From Oscillospiraceae bacterium (GTDB taxonomy: Bacteria; Bacillota; Clostridia; Oscillospirales; Oscillospiraceae): a stretch of 13,106 bases of DNA. Location of the stretch: the NCBI GenBank assembly GCA_009776905.1, contig WRMX01000007.1:9660-22765 (forward strand), written 5' to 3'. Below are positions 6,758 through 13,106 of the stretch, piece after piece. The notes beneath the pieces are model-generated. The model was given only the letters and a program-made list of their open reading frames with translations. It was not told the origin of the DNA and ran no database searches. Both the position numbers and the translations under genes were made by a program. Every line of letters starts with the position of its first letter. Within the stretch, counting starts at the first letter, position 1.

Positions 6758-8188
6758 ATGAAACACAGCATATATCTCCGCAACTTTGTCGCAACGGCCC
6801 TCATTGTTCTCATGAGCTTCACAATACTGGGCAGCCTTGCGACCGTTTGGAGCTACAGACGCTCGCTCTCGGACAGCAGGTCGGCCATGTCGTCGACATT
6901 GCGCGAGACCGCCAGATTTGTCACGACCCGCCATCTCTATTCGGGTTTGGAGCTTGTCGATCTCGACCTCAGCATTTGGCTGGCGTTTATCTCCGGGGTT
7001 TCCGGGTTCGACTTGCTTGTGACCGACGAGGATGGGGTCATCAGCGCTTGTTCGGACAGAGAGTTAAGCTATATGGGGATGAACGTTCCGGAGTCCGCGC
7101 TGTCGTCCGCGTTCTCCGACCCCGGCAGCGTCAGCATATCGTCGCTCGGGCAGATTTTTCCTGAAATCAGGCGCGTGGCCGGCATGCCGCTCACGGTGAC
7201 TGTCGATGGCGAGACGTTTATATCCGGCTTTCTTTTTATCTCCAGCGACATGGCCTCTTTCAGGGGCGCATGGCGGCAATTTTCCGGCGTGTTCGTGCTC
7301 ATTGCGCTCAATGTCATGGCCCTCACGTTCGTAATATCATTCGTCGCGACAAAGAAACAGGCTGAGCCTATCAATGAGATGTCTATGGCTGCGCGGCATT
7401 TTGCGCGTGGCGATTTTTCCGCCAGGGTCAAAGACACCGGCAGATATGATGAAATTGGCCAATTGGCGCAAGCGTTTAACGCGATGGCAGTCTCGCTCGA
7501 GAGCGCCGAGACTTTAAGGCGCGATTTCATTGCCAACCTCTCGCATGAGCTGAAAACACCGATGACGGTCATTGACGGGTTTGCGGAGGGGATCATCGAC
7601 GGCACAATCCCGCCCGAGGAGGCCGCACGATATTTAAGCGTGATATCTTCTGAAACGAAACGGTTGTCGAGGCTTGTTGGGAGCATGCTTGATATTTCAA
7701 AGCTGCAATCCGCGGACGCAGCGACAGTGCTGAAAAACAGCTTTGACATCTCGGAGGTCGTCAGGCTGGCGTTGTTGAGCATGGAGGGCAAGATCGAATC
7801 AAAAGGCCTCGATGTCGAAGCGGAGCTGCCGGAAGAAGCAGTCATGACCAGAGGAGACAAAGATTCCATCACTCAGGTCGTATACAATCTCATTGATAAT
7901 GCGACGAAATTTTCGCCCCAGGGCGGCACGATCCGCCTGGAGCTTTGGAAGCAAGGCGAACGCGCCTATGTCTCCGTCGAAAACAGCGGAGATCCTATCT
8001 CGGAAGATGAAATGCCCCATATTTTCGAGAGGTTTCACAAAGCCGATAAATCCCGCAGCGCCGACCGCGAGGGTGTTGGTCTGGGGTTATATATCGTCAA
8101 GACAATTCTTGACAACCACAACGAAGATATTTTTGTTACCAGCGACGATGGCAAGACTAAGTTTGTATTCACATTAACGGTGATATGA
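6758..8188 (+). CDS. Membrane sensor histidine kinase, partner of the OmpR-type regulator
   Basis: This 476-aa kinase has two membrane helices, at about residues 9-32 and 174-197, flanking an extracytoplasmic sensor of about 140 residues. A HAMP linker (about 198-250) leads to the H-box LSHELKTP with H263 as phospho-acceptor. The N-box (YNLIDNATKFS, 386 onward) and the G2 box (GVGLGLYIV, 439-447) follow. The G1 position reads ENSGDPI, not the classical D-x-G-x-G, a variant seen in many Firmicutes kinases. The sensor has no recognisable named domain by eye, so the ligand is unknown. The gene starts 6 bases after the regulator stop. Its TGA overlaps an ATG of the next frame, but the oxidoreductase more likely starts at 8203. 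This indicates tight coupling of sensing and metabolic genes. Confidence 0.94.
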   Translation: MKHSIYLRNFVATALIVLMSFTILGSLATVWSYRRSLSDSRSAMSSTLRETARFVTTRHLYSGLELVDLDLSIWLAFISGVSGFDLLVTDEDGVISACSDRELSYMGMNVPESALSSAFSDPGSVSISSLGQIFPEIRRVAGMPLTVTVDGETFISGFLFISSDMASFRGAWRQFSGVFVLIALNVMALTFVISFVATKKQAEPINEMSMAARHFARGDFSARVKDTGRYDEIGQLAQAFNAMAVSLESAETLRRDFIANLSHELKTPMTVIDGFAEGIIDGTIPPEEAARYLSVISSETKRLSRLVGSMLDISKLQSADAATVLKNSFDISEVVRLALLSMEGKIESKGLDVEAELPEEAVMTRGDKDSITQVVYNLIDNATKFSPQGGTIRLELWKQGERAYVSVENSGDPISEDEMPHIFERFHKADKSRSADREGVGLGLYIVKTILDNHNEDIFVTSDDGKTKFVFTLTVI

Positions 8189-8202
8189 TTGGAGGTATCA
8201 AT

Positions 8203-9642
8203 ATGGCGCAATATGGCTCGGAGGTTGTTTCCAACTATAGCAAGCCAAAACCATTTGAAAAGAAAATCGCTCCCGCAAAGACCGTCGCAGAAGCGGCACG
8301 AGAAACGCAGGTACTCAGAGAGGTGGATGTCATTGTTGTCGGAGGAGGTCCCGGCGGCGTTGCAGCAGCGGTGTCGGCAGCTAGATACGGCGCGAAGACG
8401 ATATTGCTTGAAAGGTATGGGCATCTCGGCGGCATGGCCACCGGCGGGCTAGTCAACATCATCCCGAATTTGGGCGATATATATGGGACTCACCATATCG
8501 GCGGGTTCTGCCAGGAACTCATTGACAGGCTCGCTGCACGCGGAGCCGCGTGCTTCCCCGACAAAGCCGATTGGGGGAAAGGCGAGGCAGCGGTCGTCGG
8601 TAAGTACCTCGAAGCGAATATGATGCATTTTTACATCAGAAAAAACAAAGATGGCGAATATATCGTTCTATATACCGCGGTTATCGACCCGGAAGTCGGC
8701 AAGGATGAGCTCAACACCATGGTCAGCGAGGCGGGCGCGGAGCTGCTCCTGCACACTTGGGTCACAGCCCCGATCATGGAAGGGAACACGGTCAAAGGTG
8801 TCATCGTTGAGACAAAATCCGGAAGGCAGGCGCTTCTCGGAAAGGTTGTGATCGACAGCACGGGCGACGGCGACCTGCTCCCGGGGACGGGGGTAGAGAC
8901 CGTTGACTTTATGGAGCCCGGTTCGCGTATCGCGCAATTTGGATTTGTGTATTGGGTATGCAACGTCGATCTCAAGAAGTATGATGCATTTAAAAAATCA
9001 GAGCCGGAGAAGTTTGAAGAAACGAACAAAAGCATTTTCAGCATGGGAGGCTCGCCGTTCTTTTCACGGGGCTTGCTCGACCGCCATGACGGGGTCGTCT
9101 GGATCCACCAGCTCATAGGTTCCCTCCATCAGACAGATCCCGAGGAGATGACATATATCGATGTGACGACGCGCAGCAAATCCGTCAGGAGCTGGGAGCT
9201 GATGAGAAAGCACATGCCGGGGTTTGAAAACAGCTTCATTATGCTATCAGCGCCGCAACTCGGGACATCCGGCGGGCGCAGAATCGTCGGTGAATACTAT
9301 CTTACCGCGAAGGACATGGACACAGACACGCCATTTGACGATACGATTGCGATTTTTGCGGATAATGACCGCGGCGATCTGTCGCTGCAGCACCCGCGGA
9401 CTTTCGTGCCGTACAGGGCGCTGATTCCAAAGGGGACGGAAGGATTGCTGGTTGCGTGCCGCGCATTTTCCGCAGACCACGACTTCAGCGAGTTTTTCAA
9501 CCTCATACCGCATTGCATGTGCTTTGGCCAGGCGGCGGGCGCGGCTGCAGCGATTGCTGTTGCAGACGGCGTCGGCGTCCGGGATGTGGATTTTGCAAAG
9601 CTGCGGAGCGAGTTGCTTAAACATGGCGCGATATTGCCGTAA
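8203..9642 (+). CDS. FAD-dependent oxidoreductase (FAD_oxidored family), substrate unknown
   Basis: The 479-aa product has an FAD-binding Rossmann motif, GGGPGG at residues 47-52, with the acidic residue ending beta-strand 2 at E70 (TILLE). The RYGHLGGMATGGLV segment that follows is characteristic of the PF12831-type FAD-dependent oxidoreductases. A second FAD-contact region (DSTGDGDLLP) lies near residue 224. The closing part (LLVACRAFSADHDF, then FGQAAGAAAAIA) is also typical. About 40 residues precede the Rossmann fold. No signal peptide or iron-sulfur motif is evident. I chose the ATG at 8203, six bases after a strong GGAGGT (8191-8196); an in-frame ATG at 8185 overlapping the kinase stop lacks such a site. 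Members of this family oxidise varied or unknown substrates, so no reaction is assigned. Its place directly behind the sensor kinase suggests that its substrate relates to the sensed signal. Confidence 0.88.
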   Translation: MAQYGSEVVSNYSKPKPFEKKIAPAKTVAEAARETQVLREVDVIVVGGGPGGVAAAVSAARYGAKTILLERYGHLGGMATGGLVNIIPNLGDIYGTHHIGGFCQELIDRLAARGAACFPDKADWGKGEAAVVGKYLEANMMHFYIRKNKDGEYIVLYTAVIDPEVGKDELNTMVSEAGAELLLHTWVTAPIMEGNTVKGVIVETKSGRQALLGKVVIDSTGDGDLLPGTGVETVDFMEPGSRIAQFGFVYWVCNVDLKKYDAFKKSEPEKFEETNKSIFSMGGSPFFSRGLLDRHDGVVWIHQLIGSLHQTDPEEMTYIDVTTRSKSVRSWELMRKHMPGFENSFIMLSAPQLGTSGGRRIVGEYYLTAKDMDTDTPFDDTIAIFADNDRGDLSLQHPRTFVPYRALIPKGTEGLLVACRAFSADHDFSEFFNLIPHCMCFGQAAGAAAAIAVADGVGVRDVDFAKLRSELLKHGAILP

Positions 9643-9679
9643 TGCAGTTTTACGCCTTTAAAGGTATTTGGAGGATCGA

Positions 9680-11083
9680 ATGTTGAATAATCTGGAAAAA
9701 ACGATGGACAAAATCACTGCACTGTGCAAGGGCAGAGGTTTCATTTTCGCAGGCAGCGAAATCTATGGAGGGCTCGCAAACTCCTGGGACTACGGCCCGC
9801 TTGGAGTCGAGCTGAAAAACAACATCAAACGCGCATGGTGGCAAAAATTCGTGCAGGAAAGCCCATATAATGTTGGGCTTGACAGCTCTATTCTTCTGAA
9901 TCCGCGCGTCTGGGAAGCATCCGGGCATGTCGTGAACTTCAACGATCCGCTCATTGACTGCCGAGCGTGCAAAATGCGCCACCGCGCCGATAAGCTGATT
10001 GAAGACTGGTGTTGGGAGCATGATGTCACCGACATAAACCCCGCCGTGATGGACAATGATGGGCTGATCGATTATATTCGCGAGCATGAGATACCGTGTC
10101 CGGAGTGTGGGAAGCAAGATTTTACCGACGTGCGTAAGTTCAACATGATGTTCAAGACATATCAAGGCGTGACGGAGGATAATTCCACTGAACTATATCT
10201 GCGGCCGGAAACCGCGCAAGGCATATTCATCAATTTTAAGAATGTACTGCGCACGACAAGGCGCAAGATTCCTTTCGGCATCGCACAGATAGGAAAATCA
10301 TTCCGCAATGAAATCACCCCGGGAAACTTCATCTTCCGCACGCGCGAATTTGAACAAATGGAGATGGAATTTTTCTGCAAGCCGGGCTCCGAGCTCGAAT
10401 GGTTTGATTACTGGCGCGGTTTTTGCCGCGATTGGCTGCTTTCGCTGGGGCTGCGAGAGGAATCCATACGCGCGCGGGATCATGCAAAAGAGGAATTGTC
10501 ACACTACTCAAACGCCACGACCGATTTCGAGTTTCTGTTTCCGTTTGGCTGGGGGGAGCTTTGGGGGGTTGCGTCGCGGACGAATTTCGATCTCACAGCG
10601 CATCAGAATGCGTCGGGAGAGAATATGGAATATTTCGATCAGGAGACCGGCGAAAGGTTTATTCCTTATGTAGTTGAGCCCGCGCTCGGCCCGGATCGCA
10701 TGGCGCTGTCCATTCTTGTCGATGCTTATGACGAGGAAATCGTGGATGCGGAAAAAAACGACGTACGAACCGTGCTGCATCTTCACCCCGCAGTCGCGCC
10801 GTTTAAATGTGCGGTGCTTCCATTGTCAAAGAAGCTCTCTCCCGCTGCGGAGGAGATATATAACGCGCTGCGGAGGAGCTTTATGATCGATTTTGACGAC
10901 AGCGGATCTATCGGCAAGCGGTATAGGCGGCAAGACGAGATCGGCACGCCTTATTGCATCACCTATGATTTTGAATCGGAAAACGATGCTTGCGTGACGA
11001 TCCGCGACAGAGATACGATGGAGCAGGAGCGCATTCCTATCGGCGAGATTAGCGCGTATATTGCAAACAAAGTGAGGTTTTAA
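9680..11083 (+). CDS. glyS: Glycyl-tRNA synthetase, alpha2 (single-chain) type
   Basis: This class II synthetase charges tRNA-Gly with glycine. At 467 aa it fits the homodimeric type found in archaea, eukaryotes and some bacteria, including many Clostridia, and not the two-subunit GlyQ/GlyS type. Visible marks are the N-terminal GRGFIFAGSEIYGG block, motif 1 around GPLGVELKNNIK (39-50), RPETAQGIF (175-183), motif 2 FRNEITPGNFIFRTREFEQ (208-226) and motif 3 GPDRMALSIL (337-346). The C-terminal anticodon-binding domain covers about residues 375-465. Four cysteines (C94, C97, C140, C143) in an insertion look like a zinc site. The start is the ATG at 9680, five bases after GGAGG. The gene lies 37 bases behind the oxidoreductase with no terminator between, so it seems to share that transcript. 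An internal promoter is possible but I do not see a clear one. Confidence 0.96.
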   Translation: MLNNLEKTMDKITALCKGRGFIFAGSEIYGGLANSWDYGPLGVELKNNIKRAWWQKFVQESPYNVGLDSSILLNPRVWEASGHVVNFNDPLIDCRACKMRHRADKLIEDWCWEHDVTDINPAVMDNDGLIDYIREHEIPCPECGKQDFTDVRKFNMMFKTYQGVTEDNSTELYLRPETAQGIFINFKNVLRTTRRKIPFGIAQIGKSFRNEITPGNFIFRTREFEQMEMEFFCKPGSELEWFDYWRGFCRDWLLSLGLREESIRARDHAKEELSHYSNATTDFEFLFPFGWGELWGVASRTNFDLTAHQNASGENMEYFDQETGERFIPYVVEPALGPDRMALSILVDAYDEEIVDAEKNDVRTVLHLHPAVAPFKCAVLPLSKKLSPAAEEIYNALRRSFMIDFDDSGSIGKRYRRQDEIGTPYCITYDFESENDACVTIRDRDTMEQERIPIGEISAYIANKVRF

Positions 11084-11089
11084 AGCGTT

Positions 11090-11956
11090 ATGGGTATTGG
11101 ACAGGAGGCGAAGGAACTGCAAGTCGTCGCGGACGGCATCCGCCTTGTGACTCTCAGGACATTTGCAAACCTCGGCTTTGGGCACATTGGCGGCGCAATG
11201 TCCGTCATTGAGACGCTTGCGGTGTTATACAGCGGCGAATTGAGATGCGACCCGCAAAAACCTGGCTGGGACGGCAGAGACAGGCTTGTCATGTCAAAAG
11301 GCCATGCAGGCCCCGCGCTGTATGCGACGTTGAGCCTGCGAGGCTTTTTCTCGAAGGATTTGTTAAGCGAGCTCAACCAGGGAGGCGGCAGACTGCCGAG
11401 CCATTGCGACATGCATAAAACCCCGGGCATCGACATGACGACAGGATCGCTGGGGCAAGGGATTTCAACGGCGATCGGCCTTGCGCTTGGCGCTCGAATG
11501 AACGGCTTGGGCAACTACACATTTTTGATTCTCGGAGACGGCGAATGCGATGAGGGGCAGGTTTGGGAAGGCGCCATGTTTGCGGCGCATTATAAACTGG
11601 GCAGCCTGATAGCATTTGTTGATTGGAACAAACAGCAACTGGACGGGTTCACGCGGGAAGTGATGAATTTGGGCGATATCGAGGCGAAATTCTCCGCGTT
11701 TGGCTGGCACGCTGCTGTCGTCAACGGGCATGACCCCGGCGCGATCAAAGCGGCCATTATCGATGCGAAACTGGAAACCGAAAAACCCAGCGTAATCGTC
11801 CTGGACACCATCAAGGGGTATGGGTGCGATTTTGCGGAGGGGGTCGATGGCAACCACCATATGACATTCACCGCAGAGCAGATCGATAATGCGATTGCGC
11901 TAGCCTCGCAGCGGCTGGAAGCCTCGCGCGAGGCCGCGTCGGTCGGGGAGGGCTGA
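11090..11956 (+). CDS. Transketolase, N-terminal (thiamine diphosphate-binding) subunit
   Basis: This is the first half of a split transketolase, 288 aa, as found in many anaerobes. The enzyme transfers two-carbon ketol units between sugar phosphates in the non-oxidative pentose phosphate pathway. The ThDP-binding motif runs from GDGECDEG (149-156) to WN (179-180). The conserved histidines appear at H32 (FGHIGG; most family members have GHPGG), H72 (SKGHAGP) and H105 (PSHCDMHKTPG). TGSLGQGIS lies at 118-126. The ATG at 11090 is six bases after the glyS stop and has only a weak ribosome site. A strong AGGAGG occurs just inside the gene (near 11103-11108) with no ATG, GTG or TTG at the right distance, so I keep the ATG. 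The second half follows after three bases. Confidence 0.94.
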   Translation: MGIGQEAKELQVVADGIRLVTLRTFANLGFGHIGGAMSVIETLAVLYSGELRCDPQKPGWDGRDRLVMSKGHAGPALYATLSLRGFFSKDLLSELNQGGGRLPSHCDMHKTPGIDMTTGSLGQGISTAIGLALGARMNGLGNYTFLILGDGECDEGQVWEGAMFAAHYKLGSLIAFVDWNKQQLDGFTREVMNLGDIEAKFSAFGWHAAVVNGHDPGAIKAAIIDAKLETEKPSVIVLDTIKGYGCDFAEGVDGNHHMTFTAEQIDNAIALASQRLEASREAASVGEG

Positions 11957-11959
11957 GCC

Positions 11960-12925
11960 ATGTTTAAAGTTTTGGAATGGTTTGAAAAGAGCCCCCTGCT
12001 GATGCGTGATGTATATTGCAATACGCTCGTTGAACTCGCGCAGGACAATGAGGATATCGTTGTCCTCGATGCCGATCTTGTCAGCTCGTCAGGCATGAAG
12101 CCGTTTTTTGCAAAATACCCCGAAAGAGCCATACAATGCGGCATTGCGGAAGCTAATATGATTGGCATCGCTGCCGGATTATCCGCGATGGGAAAAGTGC
12201 CGTTCGCGCATTCGTTCGGCAGCTTTGCCACACGCCGCGTGTGCGACCAGATAATGATATCCGCCGCATATGCCAAACAAAACGTCCGCATCGTCGGCTC
12301 GGACCCCGGCATCACCGCCGCATATAACGGAGGAACGCACATGCCCTTTGAAGACATGGGCGTTTTGCGTTCCATTCCGGAAATCACGCTGATCGAGCCG
12401 GCAGACCCTGTAGTCCTTGCGGATATAATCAAGCAGCTCGCTGTGCTGCGTGGCGTGTTTTACATCCGGATGGCGCGGAAAAACGCGGCTGCGATTTATG
12501 AAGACGGCTCGACATTTGAAATCGGGCACGGAAACGTGTTGCTACCGGGCGATGATGTCACGATTGTCGCGAGCGGGATTATGGTCGTCGAGGCATTAAA
12601 GGCAGCGGCGATACTACGTACCGAAGACATATCGGCCAGAGTAATCGATATGTTCACATGGAAACCGATTGATGCCGGGCTCATCGAAGGTTGCGCGCGC
12701 AGCACCGGCGCATTCGTGACGGCTGAAAACCATAATATCGTCGGAGGACTGGGATCTGCAGTCGCAGAGGTGCTTTCCACCACATTCCCCGTGCCGCTGG
12801 AAATGGTGGGCGTCAATGACAGGTTCGGGCAGGTCGGCACTGAGGATTTCCTGCGTGAAGAATATGGACTGACTGCTGAAAACATTGTTGCAGCGGCAAA
12901 GCGCGCGATTGCAAGGAAAGTATGA
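11960..12925 (+). CDS. Transketolase, C-terminal (pyrimidine-binding) subunit
   Basis: This 321-aa product is the second half of the split transketolase. It holds the pyrimidine-binding domain and the C-terminal domain, as in E1-beta and DXS-like enzymes. The catalytic Glu that activates thiamine diphosphate is E64 in GIAEANMIG. The substrate-side segment FGSFATRRVCDQI is at residues 86-98, and GGTHMPFED is at 124-132. The C-terminal domain starts near residue 195 (GDDVTIVASGIMVVEAL). The ATG lies three bases after the N-subunit stop with a good GGGAGGG site eight bases before it, so the two subunits should be made together. Its stop overlaps the next gene's first ATG by four bases (ATGA). 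Confidence 0.94.
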   Translation: MFKVLEWFEKSPLLMRDVYCNTLVELAQDNEDIVVLDADLVSSSGMKPFFAKYPERAIQCGIAEANMIGIAAGLSAMGKVPFAHSFGSFATRRVCDQIMISAAYAKQNVRIVGSDPGITAAYNGGTHMPFEDMGVLRSIPEITLIEPADPVVLADIIKQLAVLRGVFYIRMARKNAAAIYEDGSTFEIGHGNVLLPGDDVTIVASGIMVVEALKAAAILRTEDISARVIDMFTWKPIDAGLIEGCARSTGAFVTAENHNIVGGLGSAVAEVLSTTFPVPLEMVGVNDRFGQVGTEDFLREEYGLTAENIVAAAKRAIARKV

Positions 12926-13106
12926 AATCTATGCAGATTTATAATTATCTGAAACAATATCCTCATATTGCCGTCGCATTCTCCGGTGGCGTAGATTCGT
13001 CGTATCTGCTTTACGCTGCAAGAGAAGCGGGATGCCAAGCCCACGCGTATTTCATCAAATCGCAGTTCCAGCCGCAATTTGAAGTCGATGATGCCGTGCG
13101 GCTCGC
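12922..13106 (+). CDS. larE: LarE-like ATP-dependent sacrificial sulfur transferase (3' end outside window)
   Basis: Sixty-one codons are visible. They contain an N-type ATP pyrophosphatase PP-loop, AFSGGVDSSYLL, with the SGGVDS core at residues 21-26. The segment YFIKSQFQPQFEVDDAVRL that follows is typical of LarE in Firmicutes. LarE supplies sulfur from its own cysteine while building the nickel-pincer nucleotide cofactor used by lactate racemase and related 2-hydroxy acid racemases or epimerases. The cysteine region lies beyond the window, so the call rests on the N-terminus only; another PP-loop enzyme such as an NAD synthetase or asparagine synthetase relative is less likely. The first ATG overlaps the transketolase stop, and a second in-frame ATG at 12931 sits better relative to AAGGAA (12913-12918). 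The overlap suggests translational coupling. Confidence 0.8.
   Translation, partial: MKSMQIYNYLKQYPHIAVAFSGGVDSSYLLYAAREAGCQAHAYFIKSQFQPQFEVDDAVRL

Noticed and set aside
7069..7872. Long open frame (267 codons) on the minus strand inside the sensor kinase gene
   Set aside because: It is Ser-rich, has no recognisable domain, and mirrors the codon bias of the clear kinase gene on the other strand.
7985..8005. Altered G1 box (ENSGDPI) in the sensor kinase as a sign of lost kinase activity
   Set aside because: This form is common among active membrane kinases of Firmicutes, and the H-, N- and G2-boxes are intact.
8631..9116. Antisense open frame inside the FAD oxidoreductase gene
   Set aside because: It is a shadow of a well-supported coding gene; the composition is Ser/Pro-rich and no motif is visible.
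9655..9664. CCTTTAAAGG palindrome between the FAD oxidoreductase and glyS
   Set aside because: It has no loop or T-run for a terminator and is too short and simple to call an operator.
11103..11108. AGGAGG inside the transketolase N-subunit gene as evidence for a later start
   Set aside because: No ATG, GTG or TTG in frame lies at a suitable distance after it, and it simply encodes Gln-Glu-Ala.
11590..12432. Open frame of 280 codons antisense to the transketolase genes
   Set aside because: It spans the junction of two certain genes on the opposite strand, has Ser/Thr-rich low-complexity composition and shows no domain.

Overview
The window looks like chromosome from an anaerobic, probably Clostridia-like bacterium. 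The signs are a tungsten/molybdenum aldehyde:ferredoxin oxidoreductase (AOR), a MobB protein, a transketolase split into two genes, an alpha2-type glycyl-tRNA synthetase, a LarE-type protein and strong AGGAGG-like ribosome binding sites. GC content is near one half by eye. The taxonomic guess comes from gene content and style only. I see no insertion sequence, phage gene, CRISPR array, tRNA or rRNA.

Layout. (1) Bases 1-1215 (+) hold the 3' end of a hybrid sensor histidine kinase with a C-terminal receiver. (2) Bases 5891 down to 1275 (-) hold a metabolic block in the order 3-hydroxyacyl-CoA dehydrogenase-family protein, BKACE (DUF849) beta-keto acid cleavage enzyme, MobB, AOR. The first three genes are closely spaced. 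AOR is set apart by 293 bases that can form a structured leader and carry a possible promoter of their own. (3) Bases 5892-6058 are a compact divergent promoter region with a good sigma-A-like promoter on each strand. (4) Bases 6059-13106 (+) hold a tightly packed series: OmpR-type response regulator, membrane sensor kinase, FAD-dependent oxidoreductase, glycyl-tRNA synthetase, transketolase N- and C-terminal subunits, and the start of a LarE-like PP-loop protein. Gaps range from a 4-base overlap (in the last pair) to 37 bases.

How the genes may work together (inference). The dehydrogenase could oxidise a 3-hydroxy acid to a beta-keto acid. BKACE would then transfer the acyl part to CoA using acetyl-CoA and release acetoacetate. 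MobB and AOR supply and use a pterin-metal cofactor for low-potential aldehyde/acid chemistry. The divergently transcribed two-component system is well placed to control this block, but no binding site is proven. The downstream glycyl-tRNA synthetase, transketolase and larE genes are housekeeping or cofactor genes apparently riding on the same transcript.

The most interesting non-coding signal is the AOR leader. It has a long two-part hairpin and mutually exclusive stems just upstream of the ribosome binding site, and it should be tested against the Moco/tungsten-cofactor riboswitch family. Most of the remaining content is recognisable and fairly ordinary.
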